A DNA stretch of 39,366 nucleotides from JBBIND01 sp037444075 (lineage in GTDB: Bacteria > Acidobacteriota > Terriglobia > Bryobacterales > Bryobacteraceae), in the NCBI GenBank assembly GCA_037444075.1, contig JBBIND010000038.1:1-39366 (forward strand), written 5' to 3'. Shown piece after piece: positions 15,305 to 21,822 of this stretch. Made by a program: the position numbers and the translations under genes. The notes under the pieces were generated by a model. That model saw only the letters and a program-made list of their open reading frames with translations, was not told the DNA's origin and did not search any database. Positions within the stretch are counted from its first letter, which is position 1. Each line of letters begins with the position of its first letter.

Positions 15305-16254
15305 GCCTGAAGCCCGTGGCCAGGCGGCTGGAAGAATTGCTGGGCCGGCCCGTGAAGATGGCTCCGGATTGCATCGGCCCCGAGGTGGAGGCCATGAAGC
15401 CGGAGCCGGGCGAAGTCCTGCTGCTCGAAAATGTCCGTTTCCACGCCGAGGAAGAGAAGAACGACGAGGAGTTCTCGAAGAAACTGGCCTCGCTGTGCGA
15501 TGTCTACGTCAATGACGCTTTCGGCACCGCGCACCGGGCGCACGCTTCCACCGTGGGGATCATTCAGTTCGTGCCTCAGGCCGCCGCCGGGTTGTTGATG
15601 GACAAGGAACTCGAATATCTCAACAAGGCGACGCAAAGCCCTGCCCGGCCCTGTGTGGCGATTCTGGGCGGCGCGAAAGTGTCTGACAAGATCGAAGTTA
15701 TCCAGAACCTGATGAAGTTCGTGGACAAGCTGCTGATCGGCGGAGCCATGGCCTACACGTTCGCCAAGGCCAAGGGCGAGCCGACGGGCAACTCGCTGGT
15801 CGAAGAAGACAAGCTCGATTTAGCGCGCGAAATCATGACGAGCGCGGGCGACAAACTCTCATTGCCGGTGGACCACGTGGCCGCCGCCGAGATCAAAGAA
15901 GGCGCCGAGTGCCAGAGCGTCGAAACCATCCCGGACGGCATGATGGGGCTCGACATCGGTCCGAAAACCGTCGAAGCTTTCGCCGCTGTTCTGGCTGGGG
16001 CCAAGACGATCATCTGGAACGGCCCGATGGGCGTGTTCGAGAAGCCGCCCTTTGACAAAGGCACCGTGGCGGTGGCCAAAGCCGTGGCCGGCTCGGGAGC
16101 TGTCTCGGTGGTTGGCGGCGGAGACTCCGAAAAGGCTGTCAAAGCAGCCGGGGTCGCCAGCCAGATTTCGCACATCTCCACCGGCGGCGGCGCGTCGCTC
16201 GAATTCCTCTCCGGTTTGACATTGCCCGGCGTGGCGGCGCTCACCGAGAAGTAG
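15085..16254 (+). CDS. pgk: Phosphoglycerate kinase
   Basis: A 389-residue glycolytic enzyme that transfers phosphate from 1,3-bisphosphoglycerate to ADP. The N-domain signature KRLFIRVDFNVPL is at about residues 14-26. Substrate-binding arginine segments follow (ASHLGRPKG and LLENVRFH). The central region VAILGGAKVSDKIEV and the nucleotide-binding C-domain GPMGVFEKPPFDKGT and SVVGGGDSEKA are all present, and the tail ISTGGGASLEFLSG is canonical. Length is normal and the frame is intact. GAGG stands about nine bases before the ATG. It lies downstream of the kinase gene, which reads into its 5' end in another frame because of the suspected C-tract error. An inverted repeat follows at 16268-16302. 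Confidence 0.97.
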   Translation: MAKLSVRDLDLKGKRLFIRVDFNVPLANAGQEITSDKRIKASLPTIQYALEQGAGLVLASHLGRPKGKPNPELSLKPVARRLEELLGRPVKMAPDCIGPEVEAMKPEPGEVLLLENVRFHAEEEKNDEEFSKKLASLCDVYVNDAFGTAHRAHASTVGIIQFVPQAAAGLLMDKELEYLNKATQSPARPCVAILGGAKVSDKIEVIQNLMKFVDKLLIGGAMAYTFAKAKGEPTGNSLVEEDKLDLAREIMTSAGDKLSLPVDHVAAAEIKEGAECQSVETIPDGMMGLDIGPKTVEAFAAVLAGAKTIIWNGPMGVFEKPPFDKGTVAVAKAVAGSGAVSVVGGGDSEKAVKAAGVASQISHISTGGGASLEFLSGLTLPGVAALTEK

Positions 16255-16267
16255 CTTCGCTCTACAG

Positions 16268-16302
16268 CATGCCCGGCAGTTTGTGGTAAATTGCCGGGCA
16301 TG
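16268..16302 (+). promoter_or_regulatory. Perfect 11-bp inverted repeat covering the start codon of the RraA-like gene
   Basis: CATGCCCGGCA (16268-16278) and TGCCGGGCATG (16292-16302) are perfect inverted copies around a 13-base loop. The right arm contains the ATG of the next gene (16300-16302). No T tract follows, so it is not a standard intrinsic terminator of pgk. It could end the pgk mRNA, or hide the start codon in any read-through transcript. A -10-like TAAATT at 16287-16292 lies in the loop. Confidence 0.5.
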
Positions 16303-17175
16303 ACATTCCCTCGGATCGCCCTGCTAACGGTTCTGTTTTGCCTGCCTCTCCCGGGACAGTTCTTCCAGTTCAGCCGGGAGCAGATGATCCAGCACACGGC
16401 CAAGAACCCCTTTGACCGCTTCGAAGACGGCCGCCCCAAGGTTCCTGACGCCCTCATCGACGGCATTCGCGGCCTCACCATGGAGGACGTCTGGGGCGTG
16501 CTCGGGCGCCCGGGCTACGTGAACCAATACGCCGGACAGTGGCAAATCCTCCACCCCGGCAAGAAACTGGCCGGGCGAGCCGTCACCGCGCAGTTCATGC
16601 CCTTGCGCCCGGATCTGAATGAGCTGGTCGTGAGCGCCATCAAGGCCAAGGGCTACCCTCGCGCGGCGCACCAATGGGTAATCGACACGCTGCAACCGGG
16701 TGACGTGCTCGTCGTCGACATGTTCGGCAAGGAGGACGCGGGCTTTGTTGGCGATAATCTCGCTACCTTCGTCCACGTAGCCACCAAAACGGGCGGATTG
16801 GTGATCGACGGCGCCATCCGCGACCTCGAGGGCATCAAGCCCATCGACATGCAGGTGTATTACCGCCATGCCCACCCTGCGGCCATCAACAACGCCACGC
16901 TGACCGGCTACAACATCCCCATCCGCATTGGCCAAGCCACTGTCCTGCCGGGCGATGTGGTTTTGGGAGACCGCGAGGGAGTTTACTTCGTACCTCCACA
17001 GTTCGTCGAGGAGATCGTGCGCCGCGGTGAGGACACTCGCATCCATGACGAGTGGACGAGAATGAAACTCAAGACGGGTAAGTACAAATCCGGTGAAATA
17101 TACGGATCTCCAATTGATCCCGCGTTGAAAAAAGAATACGAAGAATACAAGAAACAGAGACTAACTAAGAAGTAA
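16300..17175 (+). CDS. Exported RraA-like protein (HMG/CHA aldolase-type fold)
   Basis: A 291-residue protein with a signal peptide (MTFPRIALLTVLFCLPLPGQ) followed by an RraA-type fold. Landmarks are GRAVTAQFMPLRP, LQPGDVLVVDMFGKEDAGFVGDN at about 138-160, the loop GGLVIDGAIRDLEGIK at about 163-178 with the D/R pair that binds metal and substrate in 4-hydroxy-4-methyl-2-oxoglutarate aldolases, and VLPGDVVLGDREGV at about 211-224. Family members either cleave 2-oxo-4-hydroxy acids or, as RraA proper, bind RNase E. An exported copy is unusual and common mainly in Acidobacteria and related groups, where its role is unclear. The ATG at 16300 was chosen over a TTG three codons upstream. Transcription may start at the ATG itself (TAAATT seven bases upstream). 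Confidence 0.8.
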   Translation: MTFPRIALLTVLFCLPLPGQFFQFSREQMIQHTAKNPFDRFEDGRPKVPDALIDGIRGLTMEDVWGVLGRPGYVNQYAGQWQILHPGKKLAGRAVTAQFMPLRPDLNELVVSAIKAKGYPRAAHQWVIDTLQPGDVLVVDMFGKEDAGFVGDNLATFVHVATKTGGLVIDGAIRDLEGIKPIDMQVYYRHAHPAAINNATLTGYNIPIRIGQATVLPGDVVLGDREGVYFVPPQFVEEIVRRGEDTRIHDEWTRMKLKTGKYKSGEIYGSPIDPALKKEYEEYKKQRLTKK

Positions 17176-17409
17176 GTACATTTGTTAATCATCCCGGCCC
17201 GGTAGCGCGCCCGCCACTTCTTGTGCTTCAGCCGAGCACGCAGGCGATTCGCCCAGGACATATATTTCGCTTATTCCGGATTCTTCGCTCTGAAAACCCT
17301 GGCGCTGGTGGCGTTGCCCGCACGCCTCGGCGCCCCCAAAGCGTACCTGTGAGTACTGTATCTATCTTGCTGTCCGTCGCGGCTTTTCTTATTTTTCTTA
17401 TTTTTTCGA

Positions 17410-17438
17410 TTGACTACTGTTGCATTTAGGTTTAGAAT
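17410..17438 (+). promoter_or_regulatory. Sigma70-type promoter of the subtilase cassette
   Basis: TTGACT (17410-17415) and TAGAAT (17433-17438) are separated by exactly 17 bases; each differs from consensus at one position. A T-rich stretch lies just upstream, resembling an UP element. The predicted start near 17445 leaves a leader of about 54 bases before the ATG at 17499. This is the best promoter match in the window. Confidence 0.6.
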
Positions 17439-17468
17439 TGGTTACGCACTTACGAGATTAAACTGGGA

Positions 17469-17491
17469 GTTCCCGCCACGATAGCGGGAAC
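17469..17491 (+). promoter_or_regulatory. Leader hairpin just upstream of the cassette's first gene
   Basis: GTTCCCGC (17469-17476) and GCGGGAAC (17484-17491) form a perfect 8-bp stem with a 7-base loop, ending seven bases before the ATG. The only ribosome-site-like bases (GGGAG at 17465-17469) touch its foot, so the structure could limit translation of the first gene. Confidence 0.45.
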
Positions 17492-17498
17492 ACGCGTA

Positions 17499-17783
17499 AT
17501 GAGCATTGAAGTGACGCTACGCCTTGCGCCGGCGGCAGCACGGCTTCTTCGGGAGGGGACGTATCTGGGAACGTCCCCTTCCATTGACAGCATCGTCCGT
17601 GCAGCTCGCGAGTTGGGCGTCTCGCTAAGACCCTTGCATGAAAGTACGAATGACCCGACGCTTGCGGTTTATTTCGTGGCGGGTGCTCCGGACCGGCAGA
17701 CAGCGGCTCGCTTGATCGAGCAGCTGGAACAAATGCCGGAGGTCGAGGCGGCTTACATCAAGCCGCCCGATGAGGCCCCTTAG
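17499..17783 (+). CDS. Stand-alone subtilase propeptide-like (possible inhibitor) protein
   Basis: A 94-residue protein without signal peptide. Its second half aligns by eye with residues about 66-138 of the subtilase encoded immediately downstream: GVSLRPL matches GITLKPL, LAVYFVAGAPD matches LSVYYYAEAPD, and VEAAYIKPPDEAP matches VAAAYVKPPGEPP. In the subtilase this segment sits between the N-terminus and the catalytic domain, where S8 propeptides (inhibitor I9-like, ferredoxin-type beta-alpha-beta folds) normally lie. A free copy could therefore act as an intermolecular inhibitor or folding chaperone of the protease. It is the first gene after the promoter at 17410. Its stop lies 58 bases before the subtilase ATG. 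The function is inferred from homology to the neighbour and has not been identified otherwise. Confidence 0.75.
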   Translation: MSIEVTLRLAPAAARLLREGTYLGTSPSIDSIVRAARELGVSLRPLHESTNDPTLAVYFVAGAPDRQTAARLIEQLEQMPEVEAAYIKPPDEAP

Positions 17784-17841
17784 ACGGAAGCCAACGCGCA
17801 AGCTTACCCGGAATCACATCTTGTCAAGCTCAGGAGGGAGA

Positions 17842-19614
17842 ATGCCTGCCAAAAGCAAGTCCTCTGTTGCCGGAGGCTCGCCGCCACCGGCAACACCACC
17901 CACCGGCTCCAACCGGAGCCCTAGGGAATTGATCGTCCAGATGAAGCCGGAAGCGGCTTTAAGGTCCACCGCCAGGGGGCTGGAAGCCGCCCCGGGCGTG
18001 GACGTCTCGCCGTTCGCGAACTTCATCTCCGCCAGCGGAATCACTTTGAAACCATTGTTCGGCGTAAGCGAGGAGCGCCTCCGCGCCGAACGCACGGCCA
18101 ACATCTCGGAAGGCGTTGCGCCGGAGGATGCGCCGGATCTTTCCGTCTACTACTACGCCGAAGCGCCGGATGAGCGGATGGATGATCTGGCTGCGCAACT
18201 CAGCCGCCAGCCTTTGGTCGCAGCCGCCTACGTCAAGCCTCCCGGCGAGCCGCCCGTGGCAGCAACACAGGTGGAACCGCAGGTGCTGAACGACATGCAG
18301 CCACTACCGGCTGACGCCCCGCCGGCTACCCCCAACTTCACCGCCCGCCAGGGGTACCTGGACCCCGCGCCAGGCGGCATTGACGCCCGCTACGCCTGGA
18401 CCGTCCCGGGCGGACGTGGCACCGACGTACGCATCATCGACCTCGAGTGGGGTTGGCGGTTCACGCACGAAGACCTGCTTCAGAACCAGGGCGGAATCGT
18501 CGCCGGCACAGGCAGCACGGACACCAACCACGGAACCGCCGTGCTGGGAGAGTACAGCGGCGATAACAACACCATCGGCGTCACCGGCATTTGCCCGGAT
18601 GCCGCGGCCAGCGCCGTGGCTTTCTCCATGCCCAGTGCACAGGCCATTCGCACTGCCGCCGACAGGTTGCGTCCGGGCGACATCATGCTGCTCGAGATCC
18701 ATCGCGCCGGGCCGCGGTTCAATTTCCAGGGTCGGATGGATCAGCGCGGCTACATCGCCATTGAATGGTGGCCGGACGATTTCGACGCCATCCGCTATGC
18801 CGTCAACAAGGGCGTTATCGTCGTGGAGGCGGCTGGCAACGGGGCCGAGAACCTGGATGATCCCATCTACTCGGTGCGCCCTGCCGGATTCCCGGCAGGT
18901 TGGACGAACCCCTTCAACCGCAACAATCGCGATTCGGGCGCCGTCCTGGTGGGTGCGGGCGCTCCGCCTCCGGGAACCCACGGGCGAAACCACGGCACGG
19001 ACCGTTCCCGCCTGGACTTCTCCAACTTCGGTTCGGCGATAGACGCTCAAGGCTGGGGACGCGAAGTAACCACCTGCGGCTACGGCGACTTGCAGGGAGG
19101 CGGCAACCAGGATCTCTGGTACACGGACACGTTCTCCGGCACGTCGAGCGCCTCGCCCATCGTGGTGGGGGCCGTGGGTTGCATGCAGGGCGCGCTGAAG
19201 GCCGCCGGGCGTGTTCCCCTGACGCCGGCGCGCGCGCGCGAAGTGCTTCGCGCGACCGGCTCGCCTCAGCAGGATACGCCCGGCAGACCGGCGACACAAC
19301 GCATCGGCAACCGTCCCAACCTGAGGCAATTGCTCCCGCTTGTCCTGCAAACCTCGGCTTGGGTCGGCGTGCAGTTCACGGGCACGCTGGGACCCAATCA
19401 GACCCAGCGCTGGTTCACCTACAACTGGCCCGCACACTGGCACGTGGTGTGGACTTGCGTGCCTACATCGCCGTATTCGAACGGGCCGCAGATCCGCTGG
19501 AAAGTCCAGGTGCAGCGATCGTCAGACAGCCGGATCACGTACTGGCTGGTGGTGACGAATCTCACCGGAAATCAGGTAACTTTCGAGGGCCGCTATGGCG
19601 TTCTCGGATGGTGA
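17842..19614 (+). CDS. S8 subtilisin-like serine peptidase with propeptide and C-terminal accessory domain
   Basis: A 590-residue peptidase. The ATG at 17842 was chosen over an in-frame one 24 codons upstream because AGGAGG stands four bases before it. Layout: a low-complexity Ser/Pro-rich head (1-28); propeptide-like domain (about 29-138) homologous to the 94-aa protein upstream; a linker; the catalytic domain (about 165-500) with D200 (VRIIDLEWGW), H230 (TNHGTAVLG), oxyanion N333 (VEAAGNG) and S435 (FSGTSSASP); and a C-terminal beta-rich domain (507-590) homologous to the separate 84-aa protein downstream. There is no signal peptide, which is unusual for a subtilase with a propeptide and suggests a cytoplasmic or non-classically released enzyme. 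All four key residues are present, so it should be active. The region after the Asp motif is atypical (LEWGW instead of TGV). Confidence 0.88.
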   Translation: MPAKSKSSVAGGSPPPATPPTGSNRSPRELIVQMKPEAALRSTARGLEAAPGVDVSPFANFISASGITLKPLFGVSEERLRAERTANISEGVAPEDAPDLSVYYYAEAPDERMDDLAAQLSRQPLVAAAYVKPPGEPPVAATQVEPQVLNDMQPLPADAPPATPNFTARQGYLDPAPGGIDARYAWTVPGGRGTDVRIIDLEWGWRFTHEDLLQNQGGIVAGTGSTDTNHGTAVLGEYSGDNNTIGVTGICPDAAASAVAFSMPSAQAIRTAADRLRPGDIMLLEIHRAGPRFNFQGRMDQRGYIAIEWWPDDFDAIRYAVNKGVIVVEAAGNGAENLDDPIYSVRPAGFPAGWTNPFNRNNRDSGAVLVGAGAPPPGTHGRNHGTDRSRLDFSNFGSAIDAQGWGREVTTCGYGDLQGGGNQDLWYTDTFSGTSSASPIVVGAVGCMQGALKAAGRVPLTPARAREVLRATGSPQQDTPGRPATQRIGNRPNLRQLLPLVLQTSAWVGVQFTGTLGPNQTQRWFTYNWPAHWHVVWTCVPTSPYSNGPQIRWKVQVQRSSDSRITYWLVVTNLTGNQVTFEGRYGVLGW

Positions 19615-19638
19615 AAAAGAGTTGAAGGAGAGGACACA

Positions 19639-19893
19639 ATGAGAGTAGGAGTTCAATTCACAGGAACCGTCGGCGCGAACGCCACGCAAAAATGGTTCAC
19701 TTTCAACTGGCCGCAACAGTGGCACGTCGTTTGGAACGTCGTTCCTACCAGCGCCCCGGCGGCCAATCCGCAGATTGACTGGGACGTTGAAGTGCAGCGA
19801 GCCAACGCCAATTACATCACCTACTGGATTTCGATCAAGAACCTGACGAACCAGCCGGTGAACATCGAAGCCCGCTATGCGGTGCTGAACTGA
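19639..19893 (+). CDS. Stand-alone copy of the subtilase C-terminal domain
   Basis: An 84-residue protein, almost entirely one domain, that matches residues 508-590 of the upstream subtilase along its whole length. Shared landmarks are VGVQFTGT, then NATQKWFTFNWP versus NQTQRWFTYNWP, WHVVW, VPTS, the repeated QI.W.V.VQR segment, ITYW, and a closing RYxVL. The alternation of hydrophobic and polar residues suggests a small beta sandwich. There is no signal peptide and no cysteine. A good AAGGAGAGG ribosome site precedes the ATG. It lies 24 bases after the subtilase stop. It could pair with or compete with the protease's own tail, or bind the same target. I do not recognise the domain as a named family. 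Confidence 0.78.
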   Translation: MRVGVQFTGTVGANATQKWFTFNWPQQWHVVWNVVPTSAPAANPQIDWDVEVQRANANYITYWISIKNLTNQPVNIEARYAVLN

Positions 19894-19906
19894 GAGGCCA
19901 AACGCA

Positions 19907-20149
19907 ATGCGCATCGTCATAGAAAGCGAAGAAAGGGAAACCGTGCGCGCCGTATCAAGCCTTGCGGCCGCAGCCACGGAGGCAACCAACGCCGGCCCTC
20001 CGAGACAAGAAGCGTCTGACTCGTCAGCGCCTGCGCAGGCAGGGGGTATCGATGCCGGTGGTCCACCCGAGGACCTGCTGCGGGAATTGGGCAGCGAAGG
20101 CCCGTCTGAGGCCGGGCAAAGCGGAGGCACGCCAGCCAACCTGATGTAG
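19907..20149 (+). CDS. 80-residue Ala/Gly/Pro/Ser-rich peptide, candidate partner or substrate
   Basis: A short protein beginning MRIVIESEERETV, a likely single beta strand and charged stretch, then a low-complexity region rich in Ala, Gly, Ser, Pro and acidic residues. A loose repeat occurs twice: TNAGPP near residue 27 and DAGGPPEDLLREL near residue 49. There is no cysteine, no hydrophobic segment and no signal peptide. It starts 13 bases after the 84-aa gene, with GAGAGG before its ATG, so it is the last gene of the four-gene unit. The overall look (conserved-type head, disordered repetitive tail, beside a subtilase) is what one expects of a protease substrate or a peptide precursor, but nothing proves this. 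I do not recognise its family. Confidence 0.6.
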   Translation: MRIVIESEERETVRAVSSLAAAATEATNAGPPRQEASDSSAPAQAGGIDAGGPPEDLLRELGSEGPSEAGQSGGTPANLM

Positions 20150-20158
20150 AAAGGCGTG

Positions 20159-20192
20159 GGCAGGGGTGAGGTCCCATGGCCCCGCCCCTGCC
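20159..20192 (+). terminator. GC-rich hairpin after the subtilase cassette
   Basis: GGCAGGGG (20159-20166) pairs with CCCCTGCC (20185-20192) over an 18-base loop, ten bases after the last stop codon of the cassette. It lacks a T tract, so it may be a factor-dependent or weak terminator. Confidence 0.4.
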
Positions 20193-20341
20193 ATTCGGGC
20201 GCAACTTCTACCAGAGGACGCCCGGACCGTTTCGCATCAATGAACGCGCTGGGAGCTGCAAAACTGCGTTCCACTTCGGGGCAAACACGCATCGGATCGA
20301 AGCACGACGAGGCTGATGCTAAAGAACGGGGAGACAAAAGA

Positions 20342-20371
20342 AGGGCCGGTTCCTGCCGATGAACCGGCCCT
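20342..20371 (-). terminator. Strong intrinsic terminator hairpin, minus strand
   Basis: AGGGCCGGTTC (20342-20352) and GAACCGGCCCT (20361-20371) are a perfect 11-bp stem with an 8-base loop. On the minus strand it is followed by TCTTTTGTC, a fair U tract, so it should end the redoxin-cytochrome transcript. On the plus strand ACTTTTC follows after ten bases, so it may also back up termination of the subtilase cassette. Confidence 0.65.
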
Positions 20372-20496
20372 GAGGGACTCACTTTTCAGACTTTGTACTC
20401 TTATTATCCGATTATCCGATACGGATTGCAACCCCCGCTCGAGAAAAATTTTACGGTGCTTCAAAATCGAAAACGAAGCGGCCGGCGCGGAGGGAT

Positions 20497-21267
20497 TCAG
20501 AGCCCGGCCACGAAACGGACTAAGGCCTGCAACTCGTTCTCACGAAAGGCGAAACTGCGAATCACGATATGGTCCTGCCGCAGCACCACGGGCCGCAATC
20601 GGTCCCGGATTTCTTTCAGTGTCAGCCGGTTGCCGATGCCGCTGAGCGATTTGATGAACGGGTAGCCGGTGTCATCTCCCTGGTCTCCATGGCAGCGCGC
20701 GCAGGCGACCATGTAGTGGGTCCGGCCTTCGCGCCAGGAACGCGCCAGTTCGCTCAACCCGCGGCCGGAGGGCTGCACGCGCTGCACGCCGCGCAGGATG
20801 CCTTCCGCGTCCACCAGCGCCGCCCAGCCTCTCCCTGTCGCGTCGTCAGCGAGAGCGCCAAACAGCCGCCTGGCAACATCGCCGCGTTCGTCCTTGAGGA
20901 AATGGACTCGATTCGACTGTGACCCGTTCCGCTTCCAACTCGCCGTGTCGCACAGCACCAGCAGCACGGTTTCCTCGGCCCTCAACTCATCAGCGAGCCG
21001 GTCCGTTTGGCTCTCGCTCAATGCGATTGTGCCCGCCGCCCAAATGACCACAGTAGCGCGTGCCTGGTAGGTGGCAGGCCCAATCGATGCGCCGTCGGCA
21101 TCCGTGAGGCGGAATTGCGGAACAGGCTGGCCCAGGCGCACGCCCTCGGAATCCGGAGGAGAAAAACTCAACAAGGCGCTCGGGAGCAACACCACAAGCA
21201 CGCTAGCCAGAAATCCCCTTGGGCGGCCCGAAGCAACCAATGGCGCATTTTTTGTAGGGAAACGCAA
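20497..21267 (-). CDS. Redoxin-like domain fused to a c-type cytochrome
   Basis: A membrane-anchored or exported protein of 256 residues. A hydrophobic segment lies near the N-terminus (FLASVLVVLLPSALLSF). A thioredoxin/redoxin-like domain follows (GQPVPQFRLTDADG, then ATVVIWAAGTIAL), but the redox CxxC that should follow the tryptophan is absent. The C-terminal third is a cytochrome c domain with heme motif CARCH at 189-193. No methionine occurs after it, so the usual axial Met is missing; H221 in RQDHIVIRSF could replace it. The TTG at 21267 was chosen because GGAGG stands eight bases upstream; a GTG 12 codons earlier is the longer alternative. It may pass electrons outside the cytoplasm, but the redoxin part is probably not a thiol oxidoreductase. 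Confidence 0.7.
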   Translation of the reverse strand: MRFPTKNAPLVASGRPRGFLASVLVVLLPSALLSFSPPDSEGVRLGQPVPQFRLTDADGASIGPATYQARATVVIWAAGTIALSESQTDRLADELRAEETVLLVLCDTASWKRNGSQSNRVHFLKDERGDVARRLFGALADDATGRGWAALVDAEGILRGVQRVQPSGRGLSELARSWREGRTHYMVACARCHGDQGDDTGYPFIKSLSGIGNRLTLKEIRDRLRPVVLRQDHIVIRSFAFRENELQALVRFVAGL

Positions 21268-21717
21268 TAGCACAACCTCCAGCAGGCGGTGCTCGACTGC
21301 CACTTCCAGCGTACCCCAACCTGCTTACGAAGAGCGCACTCCATTTCGCGTCTGAAGTCTGTGGCATGAAGTTGCCCCAGCTTGGGCAGATGGGCCTGGA
21401 GGGGTAGGCGCAAGAACGTCCTCCGGAGTTTGACGGGCGCGAGGGCGTGCGGTGTAGAGTACGGCGTTCCGGAACTCAAAGTTCAGTCGGGGGCATGCTC
21501 GCCGGAGTTCGGACGCGCCACTGCGCAGATCAATTGAGCGCCAGGCCGGGGACCAAAGCCTACCACTGCACCGCTTTCAACTTCCGCCAAGACGACGATC
21601 TGGACGCCCAAGCCACCGTTTTCCGTCCGCCGGCTTCTAATGCCTGCGTCGAGCGCTTGGGCGCGTTACCACGGCGCGAACCATGCGGGAGCTGCAGTTT
21701 GGCCGGAAGTACGTGTT

Positions 21718-21733
21718 CTGAAACCGGTTTCAG
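21718..21733. repeat. Perfect 16-base palindrome
   Basis: CTGAAACCGGTTTCAG reads identically on both strands. It could be a dimeric repressor site, but no adjacent gene with a clear start makes this testable from sequence alone. Confidence 0.5.
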
Positions 21734-21798
21734 CCTGTCGCCTGGCCAAAATTAGATAGGGCCTCGGGGAGGGGACTCCGAGACCCTTCGGAGGGGCA

Positions 21799-21822
21799 GG
21801 CGGTGGGCTGGGTCCCACCGCC
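21799..21822 (+). terminator. GC-rich hairpin of unclear role
   Basis: GGCGGTGGG and CCCACCGCC form a perfect 9-bp stem with a 6-base loop. No T tract follows (GGGGATGC), so it may belong to a structured RNA rather than an intrinsic terminator. Confidence 0.35.

Larger units (their letters stand above)
17176..17498. other. 323-bp gene-free region upstream of the subtilase cassette
   Basis: No plausible gene was found on either strand. The right half is markedly T-rich (TTTTCTTATTTTTCTTATTTT around 17382-17405) compared with its GC-rich surroundings, and holds the promoter and leader hairpin of the next operon. The left half shows nothing I can name. Confidence 0.6.
20150..20496. other. 347-bp convergent intergenic region
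   Basis: No gene is supported here. It contains two hairpins (20159-20192 and 20342-20371) and a tandem 8-base repeat ATTATCCG at 20403-20418. It separates the subtilase cassette from a minus-strand gene. Confidence 0.6.

Noticed and set aside
18304..19443. 379-codon minus-strand frame opposite the subtilase
   Set aside because: The subtilase has its whole catalytic set and a ribosome site; the antisense frame shows no motif.
20156..20362. 68-codon frame downstream of the subtilase cassette
   Set aside because: It runs through two hairpins, has no ribosome site and no protein-like character, so it was not added as a fifth cassette gene.
20403..20418. Tandem ATTATCCG repeat as a possible iteron or CRISPR-like repeat
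   Set aside because: Only two copies and no spacing pattern; too little to call an origin or array.
21447..21755. 102-codon plus-strand frame in the gene-free region
   Set aside because: Cysteine- and arginine-rich composition with no motif or ribosome site; not supported as a gene, though decay of an older gene cannot be excluded.
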